Assembly: GCF_000428745.1 (NCBI RefSeq)
Contig: NZ_KE386795.1
Location: 332,692 to 396,691 of the forward strand
DNA from: Veillonella magna DSM 19857
Lineage (GTDB): Bacteria > Bacillota > Negativicutes > Veillonellales > Veillonellaceae
Direction of reading: 5' to 3'
DNA: 64,000 nucleotides
Shown here: positions 54,140-63,942 of the stretch, one piece after another
How positions within the stretch are numbered: position 1 is the stretch's first letter
How the letters are laid out: the number at the start of each line of letters is the position of its first letter
Notes under the pieces: model-generated
Told to the model about the DNA's origin: nothing
Databases searched by the model: none
What the model saw: only the letters and a program-made list of their open reading frames with translations
Made by a program: the position numbers and the translations under genes

Positions 54140-55061
54140 ACCAGCTATCACCGTTCGTATGAATATGAATTTGTCCCATCGTATCCGTACGATATATAGT
54201 GATGGATTTTGTCGGTGAAACCTCCTTCCCATCATTTAGCAATCGTTGCAGGCTTTCTTTATGAGGATGACCGTAATCATTGTGTAATCCACAAGAAATA
54301 ACCGCAATTTCCGGACGAACGGAACGAATAAAATCCTTCGATGAAGATGTTTTGCTGCCGTGGTGTCCCACCTTTAAGACACGACTGGAAAGCTTGGTGT
54401 TTTCTTCCTTAATAAGACGTGCTTCCTCTTCCTTTTCCGCATCGCCCGTAAATAGCATAGAGAACTTGCCGGCCACTAGTTTACCTACAATAGAATTATT
54501 ATTGAGATCGGCTTTTCCCTTTTTATCCGTAAGTTCCGTATCCCATGGAGCGTATACTTCAAATACAGCACCATCGCCAAGGGTAACAATATCACCCTTC
54601 CGCAAAGCTTTAGGTGTAATTCCCATTTTATTTAACTCTTTTCGGTATGTCTTATATACCGTACTCTTAGCTTCAAAGCCATTATCGTATACATTTTCAA
54701 TGGGAATCGCTTTGGCAATAGCATAAAAGCCACCAAGATGATCGGCATGAGGATGTGTGATAATCACATTTTTCAACCGATTGACATGAAGCGCTTTCAA
54801 TTGCTTGACAATGGCTTCACGATGATCTACATCACCGGTATCAATCAGTGTATATTCATCGCCTATTTTTATTAAATGCGCATCTCCTTGCCCAATGTCT
54901 AACGTATACACATCGAGTGATTCACCATGCCACGTAGTAGCTGTATGCGAACTTCCGTTACTAATTGATGTGGAAGCTACGCTTGGACCACACCCTGCCA
55001 AGGAAAATACAACGGCTATCATCATGCAAAGAAGAGCTAAATAATGTTTAATTGTTTTCAT
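54120..55061 (-). CDS. MBL-fold hydrolase lipoprotein (ComEC C-terminal-like)
   Basis: A 313-residue protein with a lipobox (F-S-L-A-G-C) near residue 24, so probably membrane-anchored outside the cytoplasm. The rest is a metallo-beta-lactamase domain like the C-terminal part of ComEC: D-I-G-Q-G-D-A, D-T-G-D, metal motif T-H-P-H-A-D-H-L-G-G, F-T-G-D-A, and V-G-H-H-G-S-K-T-S-S-S. The substrate is unknown (nuclease or phosphodiesterase suggested by the family). The ATG at 55061 (GAGG upstream) is preferred to the GTG at 55073, which overlaps the upstream stop. Confidence 0.9.
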   Translation of the reverse strand: MKTIKHYLALLCMMIAVVFSLAGCGPSVASTSISNGSSHTATTWHGESLDVYTLDIGQGDAHLIKIGDEYTLIDTGDVDHREAIVKQLKALHVNRLKNVIITHPHADHLGGFYAIAKAIPIENVYDNGFEAKSTVYKTYRKELNKMGITPKALRKGDIVTLGDGAVFEVYAPWDTELTDKKGKADLNNNSIVGKLVAGKFSMLFTGDAEKEEEARLIKEENTKLSSRVLKVGHHGSKTSSSKDFIRSVRPEIAVISCGLHNDYGHPHKESLQRLLNDGKEVSPTKSITIYRTDTMGQIHIHTNGDSWSVTTER

Positions 55062-55069
55062 ACTACGCC

Positions 55070-56581
55070 TCACTCTTCTTCAGTCATCAGCGCCTGTATG
55101 GAAATACCAATTTCACGGGCCACTTCACTAGGCGTAAAGCCAAAAGGTTTTATCTCATGCAAGCGGTCAGCTGCATTACCGTGGAGGAAAACGCCTAAAA
55201 CAGCAGCTCGGCTTTCGGGAAGACCTTGTCCAATCAAAGCTGAAATAATTCCTGTCAGTACATCGCCCATACCGCCTGTGCCCATGCCTTCGTTGCCACT
55301 GCCGTTGATATATACGTGACCACCAGGTAAAGCAACAACCGTCGGTGCGCCTTTTAGGACTAAAACTACATTGTGTTTTGTAGCAAATTCTCTGGCCACT
55401 TCTACGCGAGAGGCTTCAATATCCGCAATGGTCATTCCCGTTAAGGCTGCAAACTCGCCGGGATGCGGTGTAAGTACTGCTGGGCGTTGACGATCAATAA
55501 AAGTAGTTCCCATTGTTTCTATGCGACCCAGTGCAAATAAGCCATCGGCATCAATTACCAAAGGACCTTCAAAGGTATTTACAAAATTACGTACCATCTC
55601 TTTTGCTTCTTGATTTCTCCCTAAGCCCGGACCAATAGCGACAGCATCTTTATCGACGGTATGCATACGCACATGCAACATATTTCCAAATGATCCTGTC
55701 ATCACCTCAGGCATAACTTTTTGTGTAACGATATCCAAGCAGGATGTAGGCACTGCTAATGTCACCTTACCGGCGCCGCTATATACCGCTGCTTCGGCTG
55801 CCATTACGGGAGCGCCATACATCCCTTCGGAACCGCCTAATATAACGACATGCCCATTGGTGCCTTTGTGCGCCGTAGGTATTCGTTGCGGTAACAACTT
55901 TTTAGCAAATTCAGTCGTGACATACATAGTTCGACTTGGTTCGATAAACATATCCCAAGATACGCCTAATCCTTTTTCCACAATCGTCCCGCAATAACTG
56001 CGTCCCGGATACAGCAACATACCTTGCTTTACAGCTCCCAATGTTACCGTCACATCCGCTGCCAGTGTTGCCGAATCCACAGCTCCTGTATCTGCTACGA
56101 GACCTGTAGGTACATCAATAGCTACTACCAATGGTTCATACGTCATTTTCTGAATATGTGTTTGTATCATATCTAATTCCTGGCGTAGGTCATCTCGCAA
56201 ATCACCTACTATACCGGTACCGGCAATAGCATCAACTATACAATCACAGGTAGGCAGCATATCTAACGAGTCGGTAATCAACTCCAATTTCTGGCAGATA
56301 GCAAATTGTTCCTGACAAAGGCTTGTTCCTTTATCTATATTTCCAATGACATAGACAAACACTTCTTTACCGAGTGCTTTTAAATGACGCGCTGCTACCA
56401 TACCATCGCCGCCATTATTCCCTGTACCGCAAATAATGAAGATACTCTGTACATCTGCTTCAGAAATAACATCGGCCACCCCATGACCGGCATTTTCCAT
56501 AGCATACCCCAAAGGCATTCCTAAATCTTCTTGAATACAATGATCTACATATTGCGCCTCGCTTTTACTCCATACACGCAT
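55070..56581 (-). CDS. nnr: Bifunctional NAD(P)HX epimerase/dehydratase
   Basis: A 503-residue metabolite-repair enzyme. The N-terminal NnrE/YjeF domain (about 1-215: G-T-G-N-N-G-G-D-G, D-V-P-T-G) epimerises damaged NAD(P)HX. The C-terminal NnrD kinase-like domain (about 225-495: H-K-G-x-x-G-H-V, A-I-G-P-G-L-G, T-P-H-P-G-E, G-T-G-G-M-G-D-V-L-T-G) dehydrates it. Downstream of acpS, a common neighbour. Confidence 0.96.
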   Translation of the reverse strand: MRVWSKSEAQYVDHCIQEDLGMPLGYAMENAGHGVADVISEADVQSIFIICGTGNNGGDGMVAARHLKALGKEVFVYVIGNIDKGTSLCQEQFAICQKLELITDSLDMLPTCDCIVDAIAGTGIVGDLRDDLRQELDMIQTHIQKMTYEPLVVAIDVPTGLVADTGAVDSATLAADVTVTLGAVKQGMLLYPGRSYCGTIVEKGLGVSWDMFIEPSRTMYVTTEFAKKLLPQRIPTAHKGTNGHVVILGGSEGMYGAPVMAAEAAVYSGAGKVTLAVPTSCLDIVTQKVMPEVMTGSFGNMLHVRMHTVDKDAVAIGPGLGRNQEAKEMVRNFVNTFEGPLVIDADGLFALGRIETMGTTFIDRQRPAVLTPHPGEFAALTGMTIADIEASRVEVAREFATKHNVVLVLKGAPTVVALPGGHVYINGSGNEGMGTGGMGDVLTGIISALIGQGLPESRAAVLGVFLHGNAADRLHEIKPFGFTPSEVAREIGISIQALMTEEE

Positions 56582-56609
56582 AAAATATATCTCCTTTCAT
56601 ATAAACGAC

Positions 56610-56972
56610 TCACATCATAACTACATTGGCCACTGCATATGCATGACAGTGACTAATGGAAAGACTTATCTTTGTTATATTCCTCTCTTCAACCATCTGT
56701 CCGAACACACCGCTGCACTCCAATTGCGGTGCGCCCCACTCATCGTGAATCACGCAGATATCTTGCCACGAACCATATCGCAAGCCTGTGCCCAACGCTT
56801 TAAGAAATGCCTCTTTAGCTGCGTAAATTCCGGCCATGGATGCATATTGTTGCTTTCCTCGTCCCTTGCAATAGGCTTGCTCACGTTCCGTAAAAACGCG
56901 ATGAACAAAAGAAGGACGCTTCACAGCGTTAGCAATTCTCTCTATTTCAATGATGTCAATTCCTATATGCAT
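56610..56972 (-). CDS. acpS: Holo-[acyl-carrier-protein] synthase
   Basis: Transfers phosphopantetheine from CoA to ACP. M-H-I-G-I-D-I-I-E-I-E-R-I (metal Asp) and A-A-K-E-A-F-L-K-A-L-G-T-G are diagnostic. The frame opens at 56996, but the ATG at 56972 gives the family N-terminus; 120 residues. Confidence 0.95.
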   Translation of the reverse strand: MHIGIDIIEIERIANAVKRPSFVHRVFTEREQAYCKGRGKQQYASMAGIYAAKEAFLKALGTGLRYGSWQDICVIHDEWGAPQLECSGVFGQMVEERNITKISLSISHCHAYAVANVVMM

Positions 56973-57046
56973 ATTCCTGTAACCTCCCTTTGTCATCTTG
57001 TATCATCATAGCAAACAAATATTCGCAATTCAAGTCATTTTATATA

Positions 57047-57081
57047 AAAAGCAGTCTTACCCTACAGGCAAGACTGCTTTT
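57047..57081 (-). terminator. Terminator of the frr-uppS-cdsA-dxr-rseP-ispG-proS operon
   Basis: A perfect 12-bp stem AAAAGCAGTCTT / AAGACTGCTTTT (57047-57058 and 57070-57081), with T-rich sequence after it on the minus strand, 35 bp past the proS stop. Confidence 0.85.
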
Positions 57082-57115
57082 GCTATATACTTTTAAAAAT
57101 TTACGAAGCAAACAT

Positions 57116-58837
57116 TTATAATGCTTGTAATCGATCACATACCACGTCGGCTACATCTTCTAATTTGCAGGTGATGCTTTCCCCGTCTTTACGGATGCGT
57201 ACTTCCACTTCATTTGTTTCCGCCGTAGTTTTGCTGATTGTCAATCGAATCGGATAACCGATAAGATCGGCATCTTTAAATTTGACACCGGCGCGTTCTT
57301 TACGATCATCTAACAATACGTCGACACCGGCCTTACGCAATGCGTCGTAAACCGTAGTTGCCATAGACATTAACTGTTCATCTTTAGCATTAATTGGTAC
57401 TACCACAGCTTCAAAAGGTGCGATGGCGCGCGGCCAAATAATTCCGTTTTCATCGTGGGATTGTTCGATAGCCGCTGCCAATGTTCTCGATACCCCGATA
57501 CCATAGCACCCCATTACCAACGGAGACGGACGACCGGACTGATTTAAGAAAGTTGCATGTAATGCTTCGCTGTACTTAGTCCCCAATTTAAATACTTGAC
57601 CGACTTCAATGCCCTTAGCTAATTCCAACTCTCCACCGCAATGAGGACAACGATCGTCTTTCGTAATCAATCGAATCGGCGCGATACGCATATCCTTTGT
57701 ATCAAAATCACGTTTCGGATTAATATTAATGTAATGGGCATCACGCTTATTGGCACCACCGCATACATTGTACATTTCCATAACCGTTTCATCAACAACG
57801 ATAGCAAAATCATCTGTCTGATGCAACCCTACCGGACTGATAAAGCCTGCTGTTAAGCCTACACGTTTTAAATCTTCATCCGAAGCCATTTCCGGTTCTA
57901 CCGTAGATTCCATAGCATGCTGCAATGCAATTTCATTCACTTCGTGATCGCCGCGAACAATAGCAAGTACGACTGTCCCATCTACATTGTATACAACTGC
58001 CTTGATGGTTCGTTCCAACGGCAAATCAAGCATAGTAGCTACAGCATCAATCGTTTTTGCATCCGGTGTATCTACGAGCGTCAATTTGCCTTCCGGTTCG
58101 GCCACAGCTGCTTTCAGCACCGCCGGTTTACCAATTTCAATGTTGGCCGCATAGTCACAATTTTTGCAATGAATCACATCAGCTTCACCGGCATCGGCTA
58201 AAGCCATGAATTCATGACTGTTACTTCCGCCGATAGCACCGGAGTCTGCCTCTACCGGCTTAAAGTATAAACCGCATCGTGTAAACACGCGAACATATGC
58301 ATCGTACATAGCTTTATACGATGCATCCAATCCTTCTTCATCCATATCAAAGGAATACGCATCTTTCATAATAAATTCACGACTGCGCATCAAACCGTAG
58401 CGAGGGCGACGTTCATCGCGATACTTACTTTGCATCTGAAACAGATTCAATGGAAGTTGACGATACGAATTAACTTCATTACGCACTAAAGTCGTAATCA
58501 TTTCTTCGTGAGTTGGTCCCAAGCAATATTCACGGTCATGACGATCCTTAAGGCGAATCATTTCCGCGCCATATACTTTCCAACGACCCGATTCCTGCCA
58601 AATTTCCGCTGGCTGAACTATAGGCATCATGATTTCCTGAGAACCGGCACGTTCCATTTCTTCTCGCACAATGGCTTCGATTTTACGAATGCTTTTCCAT
58701 GCCAAAGGCAAGTACGTATATAGGCCATTGGCCATCTTGCGGATAAAACCGGCACGCAACATATATTGTTGACTGATAACATCTGCATCGGCCGGCGTTT
58801 CGCGCAACGTCGGGGCATACAACTTACTAGCTAACAT
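57116..58837 (-). CDS. proS: Prolyl-tRNA synthetase
   Basis: A 573-residue class II synthetase of the bacterial type with an INS editing domain (about 225-405) between catalytic motifs 2 and 3. Motif 1 lies near P-I-V-Q-P, motif 2 is R-D-E-R-R-P-R-Y-G-L-M-R-S-R-E-F in pieces, and motif 3 is G-C-Y-G-I-G-V-S-R. The C-terminal anticodon-binding domain is complete. It follows ispG by a few bases. Confidence 0.97.
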   Translation of the reverse strand: MLASKLYAPTLRETPADADVISQQYMLRAGFIRKMANGLYTYLPLAWKSIRKIEAIVREEMERAGSQEIMMPIVQPAEIWQESGRWKVYGAEMIRLKDRHDREYCLGPTHEEMITTLVRNEVNSYRQLPLNLFQMQSKYRDERRPRYGLMRSREFIMKDAYSFDMDEEGLDASYKAMYDAYVRVFTRCGLYFKPVEADSGAIGGSNSHEFMALADAGEADVIHCKNCDYAANIEIGKPAVLKAAVAEPEGKLTLVDTPDAKTIDAVATMLDLPLERTIKAVVYNVDGTVVLAIVRGDHEVNEIALQHAMESTVEPEMASDEDLKRVGLTAGFISPVGLHQTDDFAIVVDETVMEMYNVCGGANKRDAHYININPKRDFDTKDMRIAPIRLITKDDRCPHCGGELELAKGIEVGQVFKLGTKYSEALHATFLNQSGRPSPLVMGCYGIGVSRTLAAAIEQSHDENGIIWPRAIAPFEAVVVPINAKDEQLMSMATTVYDALRKAGVDVLLDDRKERAGVKFKDADLIGYPIRLTISKTTAETNEVEVRIRKDGESITCKLEDVADVVCDRLQAL

Positions 58838-58843
58838 CTTTAA

Positions 58844-59914
58844 CTACGACTCCTTTGCTAAATATGCATCTATTTCTTCAAACAATGCATTAACTAATTC
58901 CGCTTCCGGAACAGTCTTTATAATTTCACCTTTACAGAACACGATTCCCTTACCGTCACCACCGGCAATCCCAAAATCAGCTTCTCTGGCTTCTCCCGGA
59001 CCATTTACTACACAACCCATAACGGCAACGCGAATCGGTGCTTTAATAGATTTTAATCGTTCTTCGACAATTTCAGCCATGTCAAATAAATTTACTTGGC
59101 AACGGCCACAGGTAGGACAGGAAATCATAGTAGCTCCGTAGTTTCTCAGTCCTAAAGAGCTCAAAATTGTTTTTCCTACTTCTACTTCATGAATCGGATC
59201 ACCGGTTAATGATACGCGTAAGGTATCACCGATTCCATCGGCTAATAACGATCCAATTCCAATGGCCGACTTAATTGTTCCTTGTGTAACCGTTCCTGCT
59301 TCGGTAACACCTAAATGAAGCGGATAATCCACTTTGTCTGATAATTTACGATACGCCTCAATCATAAGCGGTACATCGGTAGCCTTAATGGAAAGCTTCA
59401 TTTCTCTATAATCCAAGCGTTCCAAAATCCGAACATGTTCCAAAGCTGCTTCTACCATACCATCGGCACAAGGATGTCCGCCATACTCTTTTAAAATATG
59501 TGCCGGCAAAGATCCGGCATTAACACCGATACGAATAGGAATATGTTTTGGCTTGGCTTTTTCAATGACAGCCAGCACATTTGCTTCGCCACCGATATTT
59601 CCCGGATTGATACGTAAACCGTCAACGCCGCTTTCGATTGCTTCCAACGCTAAGCGATAATCAAAATGAATATCGGCAATGACCGGTATATGAGCACCGG
59701 CCTTAACTGCTTTCAGCGCTTTAGCAGCTTCCATCGTCGGCACGGCAACGCGCACCAATTCACAGCCTGCCTCAGCTAAACGGTTGATTTCGGCAATAGC
59801 CTGTTCGGATTTAACAGGATTGGTGGTTATCATAGATTGTACACTAATCGGTGCGCCATTACCGATTTTTACAGTTCCTACCTGGATACCACGTGTTGGT
59901 TTTCTTGTAATCAT
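58844..59914 (-). CDS. ispG: 4-hydroxy-3-methylbut-2-en-1-yl diphosphate synthase
   Basis: A 356-residue [4Fe-4S] enzyme of the MEP isoprenoid pathway. T-R-K-P-T-R-G-I-Q-V-G at the N-terminus, cluster cysteines in S-C-P-T-C-G-R-C, and V-M-G-C-V-V-N-G-P-G-E are typical. Confidence 0.97.
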   Translation of the reverse strand: MITRKPTRGIQVGTVKIGNGAPISVQSMITTNPVKSEQAIAEINRLAEAGCELVRVAVPTMEAAKALKAVKAGAHIPVIADIHFDYRLALEAIESGVDGLRINPGNIGGEANVLAVIEKAKPKHIPIRIGVNAGSLPAHILKEYGGHPCADGMVEAALEHVRILERLDYREMKLSIKATDVPLMIEAYRKLSDKVDYPLHLGVTEAGTVTQGTIKSAIGIGSLLADGIGDTLRVSLTGDPIHEVEVGKTILSSLGLRNYGATMISCPTCGRCQVNLFDMAEIVEERLKSIKAPIRVAVMGCVVNGPGEAREADFGIAGGDGKGIVFCKGEIIKTVPEAELVNALFEEIDAYLAKES

Positions 59915-59931
59915 CAGTTTCTCCTATATCA

Positions 59932-60948
59932 TTAAAGGCGACTTATGTCATGGGTTGTTGCATATATGAAAATCAATAATAAAATGGTAAGACCTGCCAT
60001 TTGAATATATTGCAACACACGCGGTGGCATACGACGTCTTGTTATTCCTTCAATCAGTAACATAATTAAGTGCCCACCATCCAACACAGGAATCGGCAGT
60101 AGATTGATAACACCTAAATTTAGACTAAGTATAGCGGTAAATTGCAACAAATAAACGAAGCCGGCTTGAGCAATTTGCCCCGCCATCTGAGCCACCCCTA
60201 TGGGCCCAGATACTTCTGCTGCTGTCTTGCCGGTTATCATTGTCCATAAACCGGTTAGCATATCCCGCAAAATATCCCGCGTAACTACAACAGATTGAAC
60301 TGCTGCCTCACCTATAGAATAGGACTGACTAATACTAGTCGGATTAATACCTATAACAGAAACACCCGTTTCGGCCTTCATCGGAATAACCGCTTTTTCC
60401 TGTGTTTCACCGTTTCGTTCCACTACGATGGGAATCACTCTTCCCGCAGTACCTTCCAGATTTTTTGTAATATCACCCCAAACGGCAACGGGTTTACCGT
60501 CAATACTTGTAATACGATCGTTAATTTCAAAATGTGCCGCTTCTGCCGGAGATCCATTGACAATTCTTCCAATAATCGGTTCGTTGGAAGGTTGCATTGA
60601 ACCAACGGTAGCAAATACGCCAAAGAAGATGACAATGGCGAGTAAAAAATTAAAAGTAGCACCTGCGGCAATCACGATAAAGCGTTGCCACACCGGTTTT
60701 GACAAAAACGATCGTTCATCGATGGGTTCCGACGGATCCATGCCGGCAATTTTATTATATCCGCCCAAAGGAATCATTCGAATAGAATAGAGTGTTTCAC
60801 CCTTTTGCTGTTTATATAATGCCGGACCAAATCCGATGGCAAACTCATCTACGCGCATTCGGCAAAGCTTTGCCGCTATAAAATGTCCTAATTCGTGAAT
60901 AAATACAATGATGCCGAAAACGAAAATTGATGCCAATATAGTTATCAT
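59932..60948 (-). CDS. rseP: Site-2 membrane protease RseP
   Basis: A 338-residue intramembrane zinc protease. H-E-L-G-H (near residue 18) in the first membrane segment and L-D-G-G-H in a later one hold the metal. One PDZ domain (about 110-190, G-S-P-A-E-A-A-H-F-E-I-N-D-R-I) lies between. It may cleave anti-sigma factors or signal-peptide remnants. Confidence 0.95.
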   Translation of the reverse strand: MITILASIFVFGIIVFIHELGHFIAAKLCRMRVDEFAIGFGPALYKQQKGETLYSIRMIPLGGYNKIAGMDPSEPIDERSFLSKPVWQRFIVIAAGATFNFLLAIVIFFGVFATVGSMQPSNEPIIGRIVNGSPAEAAHFEINDRITSIDGKPVAVWGDITKNLEGTAGRVIPIVVERNGETQEKAVIPMKAETGVSVIGINPTSISQSYSIGEAAVQSVVVTRDILRDMLTGLWTMITGKTAAEVSGPIGVAQMAGQIAQAGFVYLLQFTAILSLNLGVINLLPIPVLDGGHLIMLLIEGITRRRMPPRVLQYIQMAGLTILLLIFIYATTHDISRL

Positions 60949-60956
60949 ATACTCTC

Positions 60957-62102
60957 CTATACCATTAATTCTCGTGCTTTACGACGTGCCCAACTATCAA
61001 CGGCCAATAGATTTTCCAATGTAAACTCCGAATCACTTTCTGCTTGCTCCAGAACTCCGACAACGGTTTTATAAATATCACCAAAACGAATTGCTCCGTC
61101 AAGGAACGCATATACCGCTGTTTCATTAGCAGCATTGAAGATAGCCGGTTTAAATCCTCCCGCCTTTCCTACTTCGTAAGCCAGACGCAACGCCGGAAAA
61201 TCATCGTACCGCGGTGGGAAAAATTCTAATTGCAATGCGTCTTCAAAGCGCAGGGTATCCATTTTTAACGGATAACGCTTCGGATACGTCAATGCATATT
61301 GTATAGGTTCGCGCATATCAGGATTTCCCAATTGTGCCAATATAGCACCGTCCTTCATCATAATCATGGAATGAACGATACTTTGCGGATGCACCGTTAC
61401 CTTAATATGATCAAAATCAAAGCCAAATAACCAATGTGCTTCTATAACTTCCAACCCCTTATTAAACAGGCTGGCCGAATCAATGGTTATCTTGCTTCCC
61501 ATGTTCCATGTAGGATGCTTCAAGCAATCGGCTGCCGTTGCGGTAGCGATTTTTTCCGACGGCCATAAACGTAACGGTCCGCCGGATGCAGTTATCAGTA
61601 AGGAATCCACATTGTCGCGTGTCTGTCCTTCCAAGCATTGAAAAATAGCACTATGTTCGCTATCAATAGGAAGTAATTCTACACCATATTCCTTGCAAAG
61701 TGCCGTAATCAAAGGCCCACCGGCCACTAACGTTTCCTTATTGGCCAGACCAATTGTTTTTTTTGCTTTAATAGCCGCGATAGTCGGTTCAATCCCTACG
61801 GCACCCACTACGGCGGTTACTATCATATCGGCACTTTCACAGACAGCTGCGGCCATTAGTGCCTCATGACCGCCGATAAGGACAGTTTCCCCTTGATAAC
61901 GAGCCTTTAATTGTACATATGCTTTTTCATCCACAACACCGGCAATTTTTGGGGAAAACTCCTTAATCTGTGCTTCCAATACATCGATATTACTATGGGC
62001 AACTAGTGCATCTGCCCTGAATAAATAGGGATGTTGTCTTATAACATCCAATGTTTGCGTGCCGATAGAACCGGTACTCCCAAGAATACTTATGCCTTTC
62101 AT
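60957..62102 (-). CDS. dxr: 1-deoxy-D-xylulose 5-phosphate reductoisomerase
   Basis: Second step of the MEP pathway; 381 residues. NADPH site G-S-T-G-S-I-G-T-Q-T-L-D-V; metal/active site D-S-E-H-S-A-I-F-Q and N-K-G-L-E-V-I-E-A-H-W-L-F. In operon with cdsA and rseP. Confidence 0.97.
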   Translation of the reverse strand: MKGISILGSTGSIGTQTLDVIRQHPYLFRADALVAHSNIDVLEAQIKEFSPKIAGVVDEKAYVQLKARYQGETVLIGGHEALMAAAVCESADMIVTAVVGAVGIEPTIAAIKAKKTIGLANKETLVAGGPLITALCKEYGVELLPIDSEHSAIFQCLEGQTRDNVDSLLITASGGPLRLWPSEKIATATAADCLKHPTWNMGSKITIDSASLFNKGLEVIEAHWLFGFDFDHIKVTVHPQSIVHSMIMMKDGAILAQLGNPDMREPIQYALTYPKRYPLKMDTLRFEDALQLEFFPPRYDDFPALRLAYEVGKAGGFKPAIFNAANETAVYAFLDGAIRFGDIYKTVVGVLEQAESDSEFTLENLLAVDSWARRKARELMV

Positions 62103-62119
62103 AGGGACTCCTTCTATTC

Positions 62120-62935
62120 TTATACAAGTAAATATACTAATGTAAGCGGTGCTGCAAAAAGGAGGCTGTCGAAACGATCCAGTACGCCGCCATGCCCCGG
62201 CAAGAGAACACCAGAATCCTTTACACCGCTATCGCGTTTTAATTTAGATTCAAACAAATCCCCCAAGGGGGCTGCTACACCGACTAATGCACCTATAGCT
62301 ATACCATCATGTACAGCAATACCGGCAATAAACGCATACAGCAAACCGGTACATATACATCCTATAAAGCCTCCGATAAAGCCTTCCAGTGTTTTGTTCG
62401 GACTGATACGAGGAACAATCTTTCGTTTTCCCCACAGCCGTCCCGCAAAATACGCAAAGGTATCGCTGGCCCATGTACATAACAATAATAGCCACAAGTA
62501 ATATACACCCGGAGATGTCGGTATAAAGGATAGCCGGAATACTTCATATACTGTATGATCACGCAAAAGAATCAGTGCAGCCATCCCCGATACCGTATAT
62601 GTAAAGCCAAGGCAACCATACGCAATCGCTGTTAACTCATTGCTACGCGCAGAAAATATATAGTACACACCGAGCAGCAGATACAAAACTACCACAGCTG
62701 CCAAAGCAGTCGTATAGGCACCTGCCAGTAAACATCCCATGACTATGATAACAGCCGGATAGCCCCACACATAGGGGAGTTCAATCTTGCGGCGTTTCAT
62801 CATAACCAAAAATTCACGCCAACCGACGATAGTCAGCAATGCTACCAGACCATTATATAAAAGCCCGCCGTAGGTGATGGCTCCAATAGCGATACAAATT
62901 CCTACAATCGCAGTAATTACCCTGGTTTTCAGCAT
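62120..62935 (-). CDS. cdsA: Phosphatidate cytidylyltransferase
   Basis: A 271-residue membrane enzyme that makes CDP-diacylglycerol. Several membrane segments, with the C-terminal signature G-D-L-F-E-S-K-L-K-R-D-x-G-V-K-D-S-G and P-G-H-G-G-V-L-D-R-F-D-S. It starts just after the uppS stop. Confidence 0.96.
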   Translation of the reverse strand: MLKTRVITAIVGICIAIGAITYGGLLYNGLVALLTIVGWREFLVMMKRRKIELPYVWGYPAVIIVMGCLLAGAYTTALAAVVVLYLLLGVYYIFSARSNELTAIAYGCLGFTYTVSGMAALILLRDHTVYEVFRLSFIPTSPGVYYLWLLLLCTWASDTFAYFAGRLWGKRKIVPRISPNKTLEGFIGGFIGCICTGLLYAFIAGIAVHDGIAIGALVGVAAPLGDLFESKLKRDSGVKDSGVLLPGHGGVLDRFDSLLFAAPLTLVYLLV

Positions 62936-62936
62936 A

Positions 62937-63710
62937 TTACTCCTCCGTTTTCAATCCGCCAAAGCGTCTTTCTCGTTGTTGATACGCTCGAATCGCATCG
63001 AATAATACACGCTCCGTAAAATCAGGCCAACATATATCGGTAAACCAAAATTCCGCATACGCCAATTGCCAAAGCAAGAAATTACTGATTCTAAAGTCGT
63101 TGCTGGGACGAATCAGCAAATCAACATCCGAAAATTCCGGTGTATACAAGGACTGTGCCATGCGCTCTTCCGTAATTTCTTCTGCTGTCATCTCACCGGC
63201 GCCGACTTTTTCAGCTAAATAGCGCGCTGCTCGTACCAACTCATCACGGCCACCGTAATTAATGGCTAACTGCAGCATCAAGCCCGTATTATCTTTTGTC
63301 AATGCTTCTGCATCGGCTATAATTCTCTGTAATTGTTCATTAAGACCTTCTATGTGCCCGATAAAACGAATACGTACGTTATTGGCATGCATGTCCTGTA
63401 CATTTCCGGTCAAATATTCACCAATCAAATTCATAAGCAGTGATACTTCTGATGCCGGCCGTTTCCAATTTTCCGTAGAAAAACCGTACACCGTTAATGC
63501 CTTCACACCTACAGAGTCAGCGGCACGCACTATTTTCTTTAATACCTCCGCACCTGCTCTATGTCCCATTGTACGTGGTAATCCACGCCGTTTAGCCCAC
63601 CTTCCGTTGCCATCCATGATAATAGCCACATGACGAGGTATATTATTTGGATCTAATGTAGTAGAGGCCACTCGTTCAGCCTTTTTCTTACCCAATAATC
63701 GTTTCAGCAT
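62937..63710 (-). CDS. uppS: Undecaprenyl diphosphate synthase
   Basis: A cis-prenyltransferase supplying the lipid carrier for peptidoglycan. Active site I-M-D-G-N-G-R-W-A, with G-F-S-T-E-N-W-K-R-P and the C-terminal R-I-S-N-F-L-L-W-Q. The frame opens at 63740, inside the preceding small ORF; the ATG at 63710 with GAGGTG upstream is preferred (257 residues). Confidence 0.96.
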   Translation of the reverse strand: MLKRLLGKKKAERVASTTLDPNNIPRHVAIIMDGNGRWAKRRGLPRTMGHRAGAEVLKKIVRAADSVGVKALTVYGFSTENWKRPASEVSLLMNLIGEYLTGNVQDMHANNVRIRFIGHIEGLNEQLQRIIADAEALTKDNTGLMLQLAINYGGRDELVRAARYLAEKVGAGEMTAEEITEERMAQSLYTPEFSDVDLLIRPSNDFRISNFLLWQLAYAEFWFTDICWPDFTERVLFDAIRAYQQRERRFGGLKTEE

Positions 63711-63942
63711 ATTGCACCTCTTTACACTTCTCAAACGCACTGTTAATCATGGGATGAAACAGTAATACTTCATAAGAAGTACCATTGCTTGTAATGCGTG
63801 CTACGTAATAGCCATCGCTATCTATCTTAAAAAATTTATTGTAATTTTGCCCGACAGATACCGTAAAAGGGACATTGGCAGCCCGCAAAAGTCCTTCTGC
63901 GAGCTGCCATGGCAAGCCGATTATATCCTCTAACACAATCAT
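63688..63942 (-). CDS. Hypothetical small protein between frr and uppS
   Basis: An 84-residue ORF whose ATG overlaps the frr stop (TAATG) and whose end overlaps the uppS start by 23 bp, so it is probably translated by coupling. No signal peptide or membrane segment. The sequence, with F-F-K-I-D-S-D-G-Y-Y-V-A-R-I and V-L-L-F-H-P-M, matches no family I recognise. Tight fit in a conserved operon is the main support. Confidence 0.65.
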   Translation of the reverse strand: MIVLEDIIGLPWQLAEGLLRAANVPFTVSVGQNYNKFFKIDSDGYYVARITSNGTSYEVLLFHPMINSAFEKCKEVQYAETIIG

